The notes: generated from the letters alone by a model not told the origin. Counted from the first letter of the stretch, positions 1 to 12,099 are shown. The stretch is DNA of 64,000 nucleotides from Hexactinellida sp. DTS-2022 (GCA_028753945.1 JAPNXP010000012.1:1550001-1614000); one strand, 5' to 3'. A program made the numbers and translations.

Positions 1-12
1 AAGTTTCAGTGA

Positions 13-212
13 ATGCCTTCTTTACTTTTGATTAACTAATTAATTAATTTAGATGCCTTCTTTACTTTTGATGAACTAATTAATTAATATAAATGCCTTC
101 TTTACTTTTGATGAACTAATTAATTAATATAAATGCCTTCTTTACTTTTGATGAACTAATTAATTAATTAAAATGCCTTCTTTACTTTTTATGAACTAAT
201 TAGTTAATTTAA
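13..212. repeat. 40-bp tandem repeat, five copies
   Basis: The motif ATGCCTTCTTTACTTTTGAT recurs at 13, 53, 93, 133 and 173, an exact 40-bp period. Units differ by one or two bases and contain AT-rich TAATTAATTAAT tracts. The array decays after 212; 213-299 shows no other feature. Confidence 0.95.
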
Positions 213-299
213 TACTTCGATGAATTTATTAATACTTTCGATCAATTAATTTCATTTCTGATCTCTATGCACCATTGTTAATTTATTTAATTATTAGAT

Positions 300-587
300 A
301 TGATTTCTATTGAGCTTTGGAGAGCAAGGATTGGAGGCTGGGGAGGAAAAGGTAGATTACCTAGAGGATGCGATGAGACCCAGAATTTCTACCCCATTAC
401 GAAACAGGCGGATCCGATACTAGCACTATCGTGTTGCCTGTTGTTGGTAGTGATCAGTATACTCCTAGTGATAGGTATACTCCTAGTGATAGGTGGAGTA
501 GAGCTAAATCCTGGACCTACCGGAAGAGATCCTAATGCCTCATCTTCTGAAGAGTTATCATCTGAAACTATAAGAGGTACTATATGA
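300..587 (+). CDS. Orphan exon encoding a hydrophobic 2A-like leader peptide
   Basis: A 95-aa frame starting MISIELWRARIG. Residues 40-66 are strongly hydrophobic and run directly into GGVELNPGP (about 65-73), matching the ribosome-skipping 2A core (V/I)ExNPGP; separation would fall between G72 and P73. The hydrophobic run contains a small tandem duplication (LLVIGI/LLVIGG). A good splice donor GAG|GTAC lies at 576/577, so the frame past residue about 92 is probably intron. A second exon with the same start and the same hydrophobic-2A layout lies on the minus strand at 20946-21186, where it splices to a large transposase-like frame. Here no partner exon is visible downstream. It may be a relic of a related element or the first exon of a gene whose rest is lost. 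2A activity is inferred from the motif only. Confidence 0.6.
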   Translation: MISIELWRARIGGWGGKGRLPRGCDETQNFYPITKQADPILALSCCLLLVVISILLVIGILLVIGGVELNPGPTGRDPNASSSEELSSETIRGTI

Positions 588-932
588 TATTACATTACAA
601 ACTATGTTGCTTGATAATTACTGTTAGTTTGAAGATATGTTTCATACAAGTGCAATGAAAAGACTTGCATATTTACAGTTAATGATTTCAATTTTATTAT
701 TCAAATTAGTAACGAAATAATAAGCTATTTATATCTCTTTTGTAATAATTATACTTACTGTTAAACACTTGCACTGTTGCACATTTACAGTTGATGACTT
801 CAATTCTATTATTCACATTAGTAACGAAATAATAAGATATTTATATATATTTTGTAATAATCATACTTACTATTAATAAAGCCGATTGTTGTTTTAATTA
901 TTTACAATTCAAACTTAATTTAATTAAATGTT
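588..932. repeat. Non-coding; tandem duplication of about 100 bp and a poly(A) signal
   Basis: Two diverged copies of a ~100-bp unit lie at about 664-763 and 776-875 (shared TATTTACAGTT and ATTAGTAACGAAATAATAAG). AATAAA at 875-880 closes the second copy and could serve as a polyadenylation signal for the 2A leader exon upstream. No open frame is convincing. Confidence 0.6.
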
Positions 933-1059
933 AAAAAATCCAAAATTGCAACCTGTGCCGACGCTTGTTCCTTTGGTGGCACTATATTTTGGTCTTGGTC
1001 AATTGATAGTGCCTCAAATGGAACATGCTGTCGACACAGGCTGCAATTTTGGATTTTTT
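933..1059. mobile_element. Palindromic MITE, family A, copy 1
   Basis: About 127 bp with near-perfect ends AAAAATCCAAAATTGCA and TGCAATTTTGGATTTTT and inner inverted GCCTGTGCCGACG blocks. Other copies are at 2636, 4736, 42740 and 51273. No coding capacity. Confidence 0.85.
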
Positions 1060-1550
1060 CCCCATGACAGGAACATCACATAGTGTTTAGACTCATTTAA
1101 CAATTTGTACGGGACAAAGGAATGATTGTTGAATTTGAAGTTTATTTCTATCTTAAACCATCTTGAGTTTTAAGTTTATACAGTAGAACTCGGTTAAGAC
1201 GTACCACCTTGGGAGACAAGAAAAAGTACGTACTAACCGAGGTATTATAATGAAATTCAATTTAGATTAATAATAATAGCAAATAATTGAACTTAATTTA
1301 TTTTGCTGTCCATAATAATGGTGTTAAATTATTAATAATTTGAATAATTATTTATACAAATTTGATCAATTGGTCCTTATGCCAAGTAACACCTCTACAA
1401 ATGGGTCTTGACACCTTGAGGTGATGATGACATCGTCAAAAAATGTTTTTTACAATTTTGTGAATTAAATAATTCGCATGGGTTGGTTGGAGTTGGGTTA
1501 TCCAACACGCACATAAAAAATGCTGACTGATCACTTATTATATCTATATT
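1060..1550. other. Non-coding repeat-derived flank of the element at 1551
   Basis: No gene. 1320-1540 is homologous to 42340-42600, which is uninterrupted at the point where the 1551 element is inserted here. 1090-1190 duplicates 4873-4980. 1190-1250 carries a pogo-like string (GAACTCGGTTAAGACGTAC). Confidence 0.7.
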
Positions 1551-1565
1551 ATTAAATCTCGATTG

Positions 1566-1614
<49 letters not shown>

Positions 1615-2502
1615 TTTGTCCGGATTGTATTAAAGTGATGGGGGACTAGAAACCGCATTTATATATGAGATATAAACTAACTTTCAAATGTTATAATTGG
1701 TAAACAAATGTTATAATAGGTAAACAAGTATGCTGAACACGAATTTCGCATTTACAAATTTATGATATGAATATTTATTGTTGTTGTTTACACAAAATAG
1801 GTAAACAAATTTATGAAAATTCAAAATCAACCTAGAAGTTAGCTTTCAACGGATATATAGGTTAACAATTATGCTAAACACGAATTTCGCATTTATAAAT
1901 TTATAATATAAATATTTGTTGTTGTTGTTGTTGACACAAAATAGGTAAACAAATTTATGAAAATTCAAAATCAACCTAGAAGTTAGCTTTCAACGGATAT
2001 ATAGGTTAACAATTATGCTAAACACGAATTTCGCATTTATAAATTTATAATATAAATATTTGTTGTTGTTGTTGTTGACACAAAATAGGTAAACAAATTT
2101 ATGAAAATTCAAAATCAACCTAGAAGTTAGCTTTCAACGGATATATAGGTTAACAAGCGTGCTTAACACGAATTTCGCGTTTATAAATTTCTAATATGAA
2201 TAATTGTTGTTGTTGTTTACAGAAAATAGGTAAACAAATTGATTAAAATTAAAAATCAACCTAGAAGTTAGCTTTCAACAGGTATTATAGGTAAACAAGT
2301 ATGCTGAACACGAATTTCGCATTTAGAATTTAGAATATGAAAAACAAGTTAAAACTATGGAAATTTTCTAAAGGGATGTATATAAGTCCCTTTCTGCCAT
2401 TTTCCATGATAGAAAGGGTGAGGAGTAAGGCCGCACAGCGGCCGTTAACTTGAGGTGCGTAGCACCGATCCGTCGCAAAGCGACCGAGACCGAAGGGCTC
2501 GT
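1551..2502 (+). mobile_element. Non-autonomous Helentron-like element, family 1, copy 1
   Basis: Starts ATTAAATCTCGATTGTTG followed by a (TG)n run (about 1566-1610), then three to four ~145-bp internal repeats (GGTAAACAAGTATGCTGAACACG and related), and ends in a cluster of short hairpins (GGCCGC-aca-GCGGCC, GGTGCGtaGCACC, GTCGCaaaGCGAC) and CCGAAGGGCTCGT. The paralogous unoccupied sequence at 42595-42615 shows insertion between two T residues without target duplication, as known for Helentron/Helitron2 elements. Other copies: 24273, 46047 and 55717. Confidence 0.75.
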
Positions 2503-2635
2503 TCTACTTAAACTTGAATATCTTTGAAATGAAGTGAGCTAAAACGAAACATCCAACTCACTAAGGGTCGTTGCCTTTTGAAACACCTTTCAGAAATAAT
2601 TTAACACCTTCATAGTGATGATGACATGGAAAAAA

Positions 2636-2770
2636 TAAAATCCAAAATTGCAGCTGTGCCGACAGCATGTTCCTTTGGAGGCACTATCAATAAACCACCA
2701 CCAAAATATAGTGCCACCAAAGGAACATGCGTCGGCACAGCTGCAATTTTGGATTTTTTTTTTTTTTTTT
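2636..2770. mobile_element. Palindromic MITE, family A, copy 2
   Basis: Ends AAAATCCAAAATTGCAGCTG and CAGCTGCAATTTTGGATTTT, with a T tract at the right edge. Internal sequence contains the family string AAAGGAACATGCGTCGGCAC. Confidence 0.85.
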
Positions 2771-5700
2771 TAACGGGGCTTTTTGCTTTTTTTGTTCCAC
2801 AAGAAAATAAATGCAATAACAAGAAAAAATTTAGAATAATTAGTATCAGAAAAGTATTTTGAAACTGATAGCTCTTCACGATTTTATTAATCCGTCCTCA
2901 TTTTCCTGATAATTAGGCTCAAAGTTGCCACAATTCACCCTTAACTTTCTAAAATCGTAAATTCATTTCGTGGTTTCGATGAAGATCTACTATTTATGAA
3001 TAATTCAATTAGATTCAGTGTTATTTCGATTCAAGTTATTGTTGATATTATAATTACAATAAAGAATTCTAGTATATATGAATAATTAATTACATTCAAT
3101 AGCTATTACTTTACAAATCAATTTCTGATATCATAGTTACAATAAAGTATTCTATTTATATGAATAATTCAATTTGATTCAATAGCTGCTACTATATAAT
3201 TCGATTTCTAATACATAGTTGTATTAGAGTTTTCTCCTTATATGAAAATTCAATTTCACTCAAGTATTCAATTTCAGAACGATTTCTGATATTCAAACAA
3301 TGGATTAATGAGATGGAATATCTATTTGTATAAATATTTGTCTATATGTGTGCTTGGTGCCCGAAATGTATTAGAGTGATAGGGGGTCTAAAACGCATTT
3401 ATAATGGAAATACAGTGGAACTCGCTTAGTAAGTACTCGGCTTAAGACGTACTCTCGGATATTACTTACTGTTCTCTAATAACCGATTTTTTCCTCGTAT
3501 CTGATCCATTATAAATGATTCGGTTAATACGTACTCGGATAAGACGTACCAATTTATATTCCCAATTAAATAAAATGTGTGTATTTTAATTCGGTTAGTA
3601 CGTACTCTAGAAGTAACTATTTCGACTTATGGATTATGCATACGGATAAGATGTATTTGAATTCAGCGCACTCGATAACCCCAATATTCTAATTGGAACC
3701 CTCTCTATAAGTTAAAGACAGAGCGATTAATTATGTCAGTGTATCCATTGTGCAGAATATTCACGTAGAAGTAAATATAATCACATAATCTGTTGTTGTT
3801 ATGGAATGTAAAATCTTAGTTTTCAAATAGAAAATAGAAGCCTACTCGATTTCACAAGTGGAATCAAAATAATTATTGCAAGTTGAAACAATAGTGTAAG
3901 ATTTAACCACTTGAATTAATTAATTTATTACAAGTTGAAACAATAGAATTAGATTTAACACTTTTATTGAAACTGAAGTGTGAATAAACAAAGAAATTTC
4001 AACCCCTTTTCATGACATGAATTAAACCGTTTATTAAAAAATTTCTTCTCCCATCAAACGCAGAATCTTATGATGAATCCAAATGTGAAATAAAATTTTG
4101 GGGTTTAATATAACATTTTTTGAGTTATGGACCAGACATATTTTGAAAGGTGTTAAAAATGTGTCCAAAATTTGTTAATAAAAAATCGTAACCCCAGGTG
4201 CACATCTGTAACCCATGAGACACCCATCCAAAAAATTTGGGCTTCTAGTTAACTAAACTCTGTTGTGTGTAGAGGATACGGACTAATAATAATATAGGGA
4301 AACCTGTTTGTGTGAGTTATTTGTGCTGCATAACAGCTGAAATAGACGCCTACTCGAACTCACAAGTTGAATAAATATAGTTATCACTAGTTGAAACATA
4401 GAATTAGATTAACGCTTTCAATTGAACTGAAGTGTTAGTAAACAAAGAGAATTTGCAACTCAATTGTGGCACAAACTAAGCGCAATTTGAAAATTCGTGA
4501 ACAGTGAAAAGGTGTAGAATTAAATTCTCTATCGAATGCATATCAATTGAATATTCGCGCACTATATATTGTTGCTGTTGGAACATTAAACAGGTGTAAA
4601 ATGGGTCCAAATAAAGGAATAACAAATCTTGACCCCAGGTGCACATCTGTAACCCATGAGACACATATCCTGAAAATTTGGGCTCTTAGTTAATTAAACT
4701 CTGTTCTATGGAGAGGATACGGAAGGAAAATAATAATAAAAATCCAAAATTCCAGCCTGTGCCGACGCATGATCCTTTGGTGGCACTATATTTTGGTCTT
4801 GGTCTATTGATAGTGCCTCAAATGGACATGCTGTCGACACAGGCTGCAATTTGGGATTTTTTTCGCCATTTCATGAACATCACATGGTGTTTAGACTCAT
4901 TTAATAATTTGTACGGGACAAAGGAATGATTGTTGAATTTGAAGATTATTTCTATCTTAAACCATCTTGAGTTTAAGTTTATACGTATTTCCATTATTAA
5001 TTCATTTTAGACCCCCTATCACTCTAATACATTTCGGGCACCAAGCACACATATAGACAAATATTTATACAAATAGATATTCCATCTCATTAATCCATTG
5101 TTTGAATTTCAGTTATCGTTTTAAAATTGAAATCAGCATACTTGTTTACTTAGAATGACATATGGGATTAAATTTATATTTCCATTATTAATGCGTTATA
5201 AACCCCCCCTTACACTCTAATACATTTTGGGCACCAAGCACACACATAGACAAATATTTATACTAATAGATATTCCATCTCATTAATCCATTGTTTGAAT
5301 ATCATAAATCGTTTTGAAATTGATTAACTGGTGAGTAAAATTGAATTTTAATATAGGAGAAAACTTTAATACAACTATGTATTAGAAATCGATTTATATA
5401 GTAGCAGCTATTGAATCAAATTGAATTATTCATTTAAATACAATACTTTATTGTAACTATGTTATCAGAAATTGATTTGTATAGTAATAGCTATTGAATG
5501 TAAATTAATTATTCATATATACTGGAATTCTTTATTATGATTATAATATCAACAATAACTTGAATCGAAATAACACTGAATCAATTGAATTATTCATAAA
5601 TAGTAGATCTTCATCGAAACCACGAAATAATTGCATAATTGAATATTAATGAATTTACGATTTTAGAAAGTTAAGGGTGAATTGTGGCAACTTTGAGCCT

Positions 5701-5850
5701 AATTATCGGGAAAGTGAGGACGAATTTAACAAATCGTGTAGAGCTATCAGTTCCAAAATAATTTTCTGAAGCTAATGATTTGAATTTTTTTCTTGTTATT
5801 GCTTTTATTTTCTTATGGGACAAAAAAAGCTAAAAGTCCCGTTAAAGATT
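2771..5850. mobile_element. 3-kb foldback structure with ~650-bp inverted arms
   Basis: The left arm (about 2771-3420) is the reverse complement of the right arm (about 4985-5850). Landmarks include AACGGGGCTTTTTGC / GCTAAAAGTCCCGTT at the tips and TTTCGTGGTTTCGATGAAG / CTTCATCGAAACCACGAAA inside. The right arm also contains an internal ~130-bp duplication (4990-5110 and 5160-5290). The 1.5-kb centre contains a pogo-like GAACTCG string, family A MITE copy 3 and sequence repeated at 42890-43860. No protein-coding frame was recognised. Confidence 0.7.
4736..4862. mobile_element. Palindromic MITE, family A, copy 3
   Basis: Ends AAAAATCCAAAATTCCAGCC and GGCTGCAATTTGGGATTTTT. The copy and its right flank (to about 4980) duplicate 933-1190, so the MITE was copied as part of a larger segment. 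Confidence 0.8.
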
Positions 5851-5980
5851 TTCCCAAGTCGAAAATGAAAAATCAGGCCACGAAATGCACATTAATCAAC
5901 AACCAGACACCTATCCTAAAAATCTCAGAGCTCTAGCACTTATAGTTTAGCCTGGGGAGGCGACACGGAGAAATAAAACA

Positions 5981-6165
5981 AAATCCAAGGCATTAAGATT
6001 AGAACTCGGCCACTATACTATAGTATAGTCGGCACAGTAAAAATCCAAGGCAGTAAGATTAGAACTGGGCCACTATACTATAGTATAGTCGGCACAGTAA
6101 AAAAAAAACCAAGGCAGTAAGATTATAACTGGGCCACTATACTATAGTATATTCGGCACAGTAAT
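5981..6165. repeat. ~60-bp tandem repeat, three copies, with a perfect palindrome
   Basis: Each unit holds AATCCAAGGCAGTAAGATTA and GGGCCACTATACTATAGTAT. The palindrome CTATACTATAGTATAG recurs in all three. The ~100 bp between 5850 and 5980 is unremarkable. Confidence 0.9.
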
Positions 6166-6187
6166 AAGCTGAAATACAATTTGAGTA

Positions 6188-6387
6188 TTGGGTATTTTAT
6201 TTAAATTATCCCTATACCCACAATACAATATTTTAGATACTATGGATATTTCAACCGATCTTACTATCCGAGAATTGAGTCCAATGGATATACAGTTATG
6301 CTCGCAAGGAGAAACTAACGAAGATTCGGAATCTGAAATGAATGCTGATTTAAGTCCGGACGTTCAGCGTACCCCGATTATCTTGAG
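6188..6387 (+). CDS. Possible first exon of an unknown gene (weak)
   Basis: The frame from the Met at 6242 (MDISTDLTIRELSPMDIQL...) is acidic and Ser/Thr-rich, and ends at a good donor (CTTGAG|GTTAGT, about 6387/6388). Beyond it the frame runs into the 31-bp repeats of the adjacent foldback, so that part is not coding. No second exon was found. I do not recognise the protein; it could be a chance frame. Confidence 0.25.
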
Positions 6388-6485
6388 GTTAGTTATACTA
6401 TCTAATAATACTTATAATCTCAATCTCTACTATATACATAATTTTGATACTCATCCATGGATATTCTTAAATTTGAATGGGGGAG

Positions 6486-7253
6486 CTGCACATGTCAGAA
6501 TTTATTGCTCTGATTTTGTCAGAATAATCAGTTCTGCACATGTCAGAATGGGAATTCTAGAGTTCTGCACATGTCAGAATGGGAATTCTAGAGTTCTGCA
6601 CATGTCAGAATGGGAATTCTAGAGTTCTGCAATGTCAGAATGGGATTTCTAGAGTTCTGCACATGTCAGAATGGGAATTCTAGAGTTCTGCACATGTCAG
6701 AATGGGAATTCTAGAGTTCTGCACATGTCAGAATGGGATTGATAATATTATCATTTTAGCCCCTGACACCCTCTTAATTCCCTATATCAGAATACAAGCT
6801 TAATTTTAATTTAATTAATCCATAAGCCATACGAATGTTTAATCAAATTAAAAACGCCTATATTATTTCTTCCAAACTATGTCAAAGTTGAGATTTCGTC
6901 CACTTTTAATCGGACTTTGTTCACTGTCCGTCCAAAACTGGCTATGGACTGGACAGAACTCAACCTTGGTCAGAATCCTTCTATTGACTATTTACATTTG
7001 TCAAAATTTCATAATGGGTTTTGTGGTTAGATATGCATTGTCACTATAAGATTATATTGTTAGTTAACGCCAGTTATTAGTGTTTATTCATCACATTATC
7101 TATACAATAGTGTTGCTTCGACAAATTATTAAGTCTATATAAATAACTCTATAAATCCATTCTGACATGTGCAGAACTCTAGAATTCCCATTCTGACATG
7201 TGCAGAACTGATTATTCTGACAAAATCAGAACAATAAATTCTGACTTGTGCAG
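6486..7253. mobile_element. Foldback element with 31-bp repeat array in its left arm
   Basis: The left arm begins CTGCACATGTCAGAATTTAT and continues as seven copies of a 31-bp unit (GTTCTGCACATGTCAGAATG...). The right arm (about 7160-7253) carries the reverse complement of the same start and two units. The middle (6780-7150) is non-coding. Unequal array length between arms suggests expansion after insertion. No clear target duplication. Confidence 0.75.
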
Positions 7254-7371
7254 TCACCTCAGTTGAATTACTATGTTATATCCATGGTCCAATAACATAT
7301 TTGTTATTTAAATTACAATTAACTAAGTTTCAACATAATTTTCAAATCTTCTAATGAGACTTCCCTAGATA

Positions 7372-10300
7372 TGATAGGAGATATAGCACTAACATCCCTC
7401 TGCTGCTTCTCAAGTACAAACTGGTAGAAACAGCTAGTCTTAACAGTGCTATCAGTATTTGTATGAGAAAAACAAAGTCTACAGACGGACAGGCTATAAC
7501 TGTGTCTGATGTTCTCAATGACGATAATCTAGAGAGAATGGTTGAGGACGATGAGGCTTTTAAGTTCTTAAAGCAAGTCCGGTCTACCCCAGCATTCTGG
7601 CAGCAGAAACAGAGAGAACTGATGTCTATGATAAGACAGCTGGGATGTCCCACGTTCTTTCTAACTCTGTCTGCTGCTGAGACTAAATGGCTAGAGCTAC
7701 TAAGGATACTGAAACAGATCCTAGATAACGTTAAGCTGTCTGTTGAAGAGGTTCTGGAATTCCAGTGGAGTGAGAGAGCAGATCTGATAAGGAGAGATCC
7801 TGTCACTTGTGCTAGGTACTTTGATCACCGCTCCAAGGAGCTATTTAAGGTGCTTCGATCAGAGGTTAGTCCCCTTGGTAAATTGACTGATTACTATTTG
7901 AGAATAGAATTTCAGCAAAGAGGGTCCCCACATGTACATTCATTACTTTGGGTACAAGATGCCCCTAAGTATGACCACAATCCGTTACCTGAAGTAATAT
8001 AATTTATCGATCGTACTATCTCATGTAAATTGCCAGATGAGACTAGTATAATAACTGAGGATGATATTAAGTTACAGTGACATAAGCACACGAATACGTG
8101 TTATAAGAAAAAGTCGTTTCGGCGCTGTAGGTTTGGTATTCCGTACCCTCCAATGGTATCAACTAAAATTCTAGAACCATTGGAGTTTGAAGCCAGTACG
8201 GCTACCAAAGAGGAGATAGCTGCTAATGCAGCTCTTAAGGAGACTGCTAAGAAAATATATACGCTAATTGACACCTATGATAAGAGCGATACTGACTTAG
8301 GTAGTATAACGATACAGGATTTCTTTAACGAACTCTATGTAACCGAAGAGCAATACATAACTGCATTGAGATCTTGTTAAATAGACCAACTATATTTCTG
8401 AAACGAAATTTGAATGAGATACGAATCAATGCTCATAATAAGACTATATTGCATCTCTGGAAAGCTAATATGGATCTCCAATACATATTGGATCCATACG
8501 CTTGTGCTGTTTATGTTATTTCGTATATCGGAAAGTCCCAACGTGGGATGTCTAAGTTGTTGAGAGATGAATGTGTAAAACTAATCCCGATTTTGATGAG
8601 GAAAATATGGAAGACGAGGCAGCTTCCCTGGTCGATAATCCGACACTATTTCCTCTCAAAGATACAGGTTTTATGAGACTCCGTCGTAAAGCTAAAATTA
8701 TCCGATTTAGAAGGTATAGTATTATACAGGACGAAATTAACTTTTATAGAGAACAGTTAATGCTGTTTGTACCATGGAGAACTGACACTAGTGATACTGA
8801 CAATATCGACTTTAAGTCTATGTATGCTATCAATCTTAGTCTGATTACTCAGAATAGGGAAATATTTGAAAGCACAGACTAATCCTCAATTGACGCGGCT
8901 ATTAATATCCTCGAGGACTTGGACCCTGATGAGCTTAACTTTGATGGGATTGCTATTGAGGAAATAATGCACAATGAGGGTGCAGTGGTTATTGAGGATA
9001 CTGACTTCCAGGTAGACAATCCCTGGACTGTAGATCCCAATAGTGACCCCGGAACTAAATCTGTAGGAGGATTCTTCACTATTCCTAACATGAATACTGA
9101 GGAGGTATTCCTTGAGATGTGTCGCAGCTTGAACAAGGTTCAGCGTACTGTATTCCTCCACACTCTGCACTGCTTTAAGACTATGAAGCAGCTGCCTATG
9201 TATCTCTATATAGGAGGAGGTGCTGGTGTTGGTAAGACACGGTGGTACGAGTCTTATACGAAGGTTTGGTAAGATTTATGAATTCACTACCTGGTACTAA
9301 ACCTGATTCTATTACTGCTAACAGCTCCTACAGGTAAAGCTGCTTTTAATATCCGTGGTATGACACTCCATTCTCCATTTGCTTTACCTGTAACGGAGTT
9401 TAACGGCGAAATGCCAAACTTATCTTCTGATGTTTGTAACACGTTAAGAAGTAAACTAAGCTGTTTAAAAGTTATCATAATAGATGAAATATCCATGGTT
9501 GGTAGTAAAATTTTGGCTCAGGTTAATAAGCGATTGAAAGCCATTATGGATAATTCACTGGACTTTGGTGGTGTCTCCATCATCTGTGTTGGAGATTTCC
9601 ATCAGTTACGTCCGGTTAAGGATAGCTATGTCTTTCAAATTTCAATCTCCAGTGCCAATAATTACGACGGGCTGGTTGGTCCGTACCTTTGGGAAAAATT
9701 CTCATATATAGAACGGACGGAAATAATGAGACAAAAAGATGATCAGAAGTTTGCATTAGCATTGAACAATTTTGCTAACTGTTGTTTAACTGAGGATGAC
9801 ATAAATCTATTTACTAGTAGAATTATACAGAAAATTCTTATGAGAATCTTCCCATAAAATCTATCCATTTGTTTAGTACAAACGCCAGTGTTAATGCTCA
9901 TAACGAATTTGTTCTCAATGCATTAACCACTAAATGTTTTATATTTATATCTATTGATTCTTTAGTAGGAGACAATGTGGAGGTATTACTGACAAGCTGA
10001 GTAACCTTATTAAATACCTAAAGGTATGTGACACCCAGGGACTACCCTATGAGCTCTTCTTGAAGCTGGGCGCTAGATACCTCATGACAGTGAATATCGA
10101 TATACAAGATGGTCTGGTTAATGGAGCTACTGGCCTCTTGAAGAAAATAGTGTATGGTACCAAGAGCGATTCTCTGGAACGAGTTCCCTGTATCCTCTGG
10201 ATGGAGTTTGACGATCCAACTGTAGGAATGGACAAACGAGCCCAGTCTCTACATCGTTATCTTAGAGATAGCGCAATTCAAAGGAAGTGGACTCCTATTG

Positions 10301-10698
10301 GATTCGAAACGCGACGTTTCCAGAGAGGGAAAGGTGTGAGTTCCTTTAAGATAGTTAGGAAGCAGTTTCCTTTCATTGTAGCCGAAGCTCTTACTATTCA
10401 TAAGAGTCAAGGCGATACTTACGACTGTGTTGTAGTCCATATAGAAATACGTATGCTACGTAATGCGTTATACACGCGCTCAGTAGGGCAAAATCTGCAT
10501 CTGGTCTGTTTGTAGTTGGTAATCTAAAACTAACTAATAAGTTATCTGAAAAAGATCCTGTCCACTTAGAACTTAAGCGGTTAAGAGAACACTGTGCTAT
10601 TATGTGGTCTATTCCACTAACTAGTCCAGACATCTATGTACACAATGTTCGTTCATTGAACAAACACTGGGAAGATTTGACCGTAAATCCATTCATAG
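7372..10698 (+). pseudogene. Decayed Helentron/Helitron transposase: Rep (HUH-Y2), Pif1-type helicase, start of endonuclease
   Basis: Rolling-circle transposase broken by several stops and frameshifts. The Rep part runs from about 7372 in the frame of 7463-8002, with the HUH motif FQQRGSPHVHSLLW at about residues 150-163 of that frame (7910-7950). The tyrosine motif YVISYIGKSQRG follows near 8510-8545 in another frame. The helicase shows a Walker A GGGAGVGKT (about 9216-9242), Walker B IIIDEISMV (about 9475), VGDFHQLRPV (about 9590) and the C-terminal AEALTIHKSQGDTYD (about 10384-10428). The last piece, HNVRSLNKHWEDL (about 10640-10680), resembles the start of the AP-like endonuclease that Helentrons carry after the helicase. 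It is cut off by a gypsy LTR at 10699. Not functional as it stands; it could represent the family mobilising the non-autonomous copies elsewhere in the window. Confidence 0.85.
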
Positions 10699-10863
10699 TG
10701 TAACGACGAAAGTGATTGAGAGAGTTACGAATGTATAATCTCAGTCTATAGAACACAGTTAAGAAAACTAAATTGTTGCTACCGACTCTAGGTAAACTCT
10801 AACTATTAACTTATACTAACTATACTAAACTAATGGGCGTCTAATAGATATAACATCGTTACA
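10699..10863 (-). repeat. LTR of gypsy fragment 2 (165 bp)
   Basis: On the minus strand the LTR begins TGTAACGATGTTATATC next to a purine tract (AAGGGGGGAG then TGA) and ends CGTCGTTACA, giving TG...CA ends with a short inverted TGTAACG. The same purine-tract/TGA/TGT arrangement is seen in gypsy 1 near 29622. The second LTR is missing. Confidence 0.6.
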
Positions 10864-11834
10864 TCACTCCCCCCTTCAATGACCAGGGCTGTTCGCTAAT
10901 ACATAACCCATTCGCCATAACGATCGGGGACTCTGCGTTGCCTAGACGACCTTCTGGGTTCTTGCTCTGGTATCGGGACGCTTTCGTCGACTTCAAAGGT
11001 AGTCTCAGCTTCTTCCGCGTCTGAGTGTGAACTGTGAAAGTCACTCTCGAGCTGGGGTGTTATCCAGGTATTATGGCCTGTGGCCCTGTACTACCCCCAT
11101 TCTCATTCGTATGTGGGGAGTCTTTGCACCTATTCAAATGTACCACGCGAGCTCTACACCCGGGATCTTGAGTTGTACGTTAACTCCGATTCTTTTCAGT
11201 ACTTTCCAAGGTCCGCGGTAAACGGGTGACAGTGAATCGGTTCGCGCTTCGTCGTTTACGAGTACCCAATTCCCGGATGAGATTTTGATACTTTTGTCCC
11301 CCTATCGTAGCTCCTTTTCATTTTCTCCCTAGCCGAATCCGTGTTCGCAGCTACTCTATCGAAAAGTAAGCTGTCTCTCTCCCTAGAAACTTCACAATAC
11401 TCTCGCGGGCTCGCGAAGTTATCGGTTTCCCCCAGAGGGATGGTGACATCAACCTTTGTTCGCAAACGCGTTCCGAACATGACCTCGTTAGGTGTGACAC
11501 CGGTACTAGCGTTTATCTGTGCATTGTGGATGAAACTGGTTTCCCGGAGTAATTTTGGCCAATCGGTACGACACCGTCCCTTTTCCGCGAGCTGACATCG
11601 CAAAGATTGTTTGAAAGACTGAATGCTCCTCTCAGCTTCACCATCCCCTTGGGGGTGATATGGTGTTGAGTGACACTTCTGTATACCAAGCTGCTGACAT
11701 AACTGTCGTACTAGATGCCCATCCACGTTCGGGCCCTGTCCGAAAGAATCGTGACAGGATACCCATGCCGCAAAAGCCACCCGGACTCTAAGGCTTCTAC
11801 AATGTTCTGGGCGGTTTGGTTCTTCATCGGAATA
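10864..11834 (-). pseudogene. Gypsy 2 integrase, C-terminal half
   Basis: Minus-strand remnant of Ty3/gypsy Pol. It contains the integrase core segment KCHSTPYHPQGDGEAERSIQ (about 11665-11605), followed by the GPNVDG...NASTGVTPNEVMFG region and a C-terminal tail (ARVVHLNRCKDSPH, about 11150). Frames shift near 11256 and 11760. The N-terminal half of the same integrase resumes at 22693 on the far side of a 10.8-kb insertion: the frame reads FSKYIEA there and IEAIPMKNQT here across the duplicated target GCCTCGAT. No reverse transcriptase is present, so this is a fragment. Confidence 0.85.
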
Positions 11835-12099
11835 GCCTCGATCGTGAACTACGTAATAATAGGACTGGAATCGACAATAAAATATTGGACCATGGATGAA
11901 CTAGAAGTGCATTCGATATTTTCACTAATTACTGTTTGTTATGAACATTTGATTATATTTATGTAATTTTTAACCGGATTCGAACCCTAAAAATGTCAAA
12001 AATACAATTTTCAGTGTAATTGTTTAAGGTATTATTAGCAACCCATAAGCTTAAAAACAAACCTGACTACGTTATTCTATTATTTTCACAAAATTGAAA

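Noticed and set aside
1395-1658. Minus-strand 87-codon frame with a (TH)n run
   Set aside because: It is the translation of the (TG)n microsatellite of a Helentron-like element.
7351-7806. 151-codon minus-strand frame opposite the Helentron Rep
   Set aside because: Shadow of the + strand coding region; it has no domain, while the + frame has the HUH motif.
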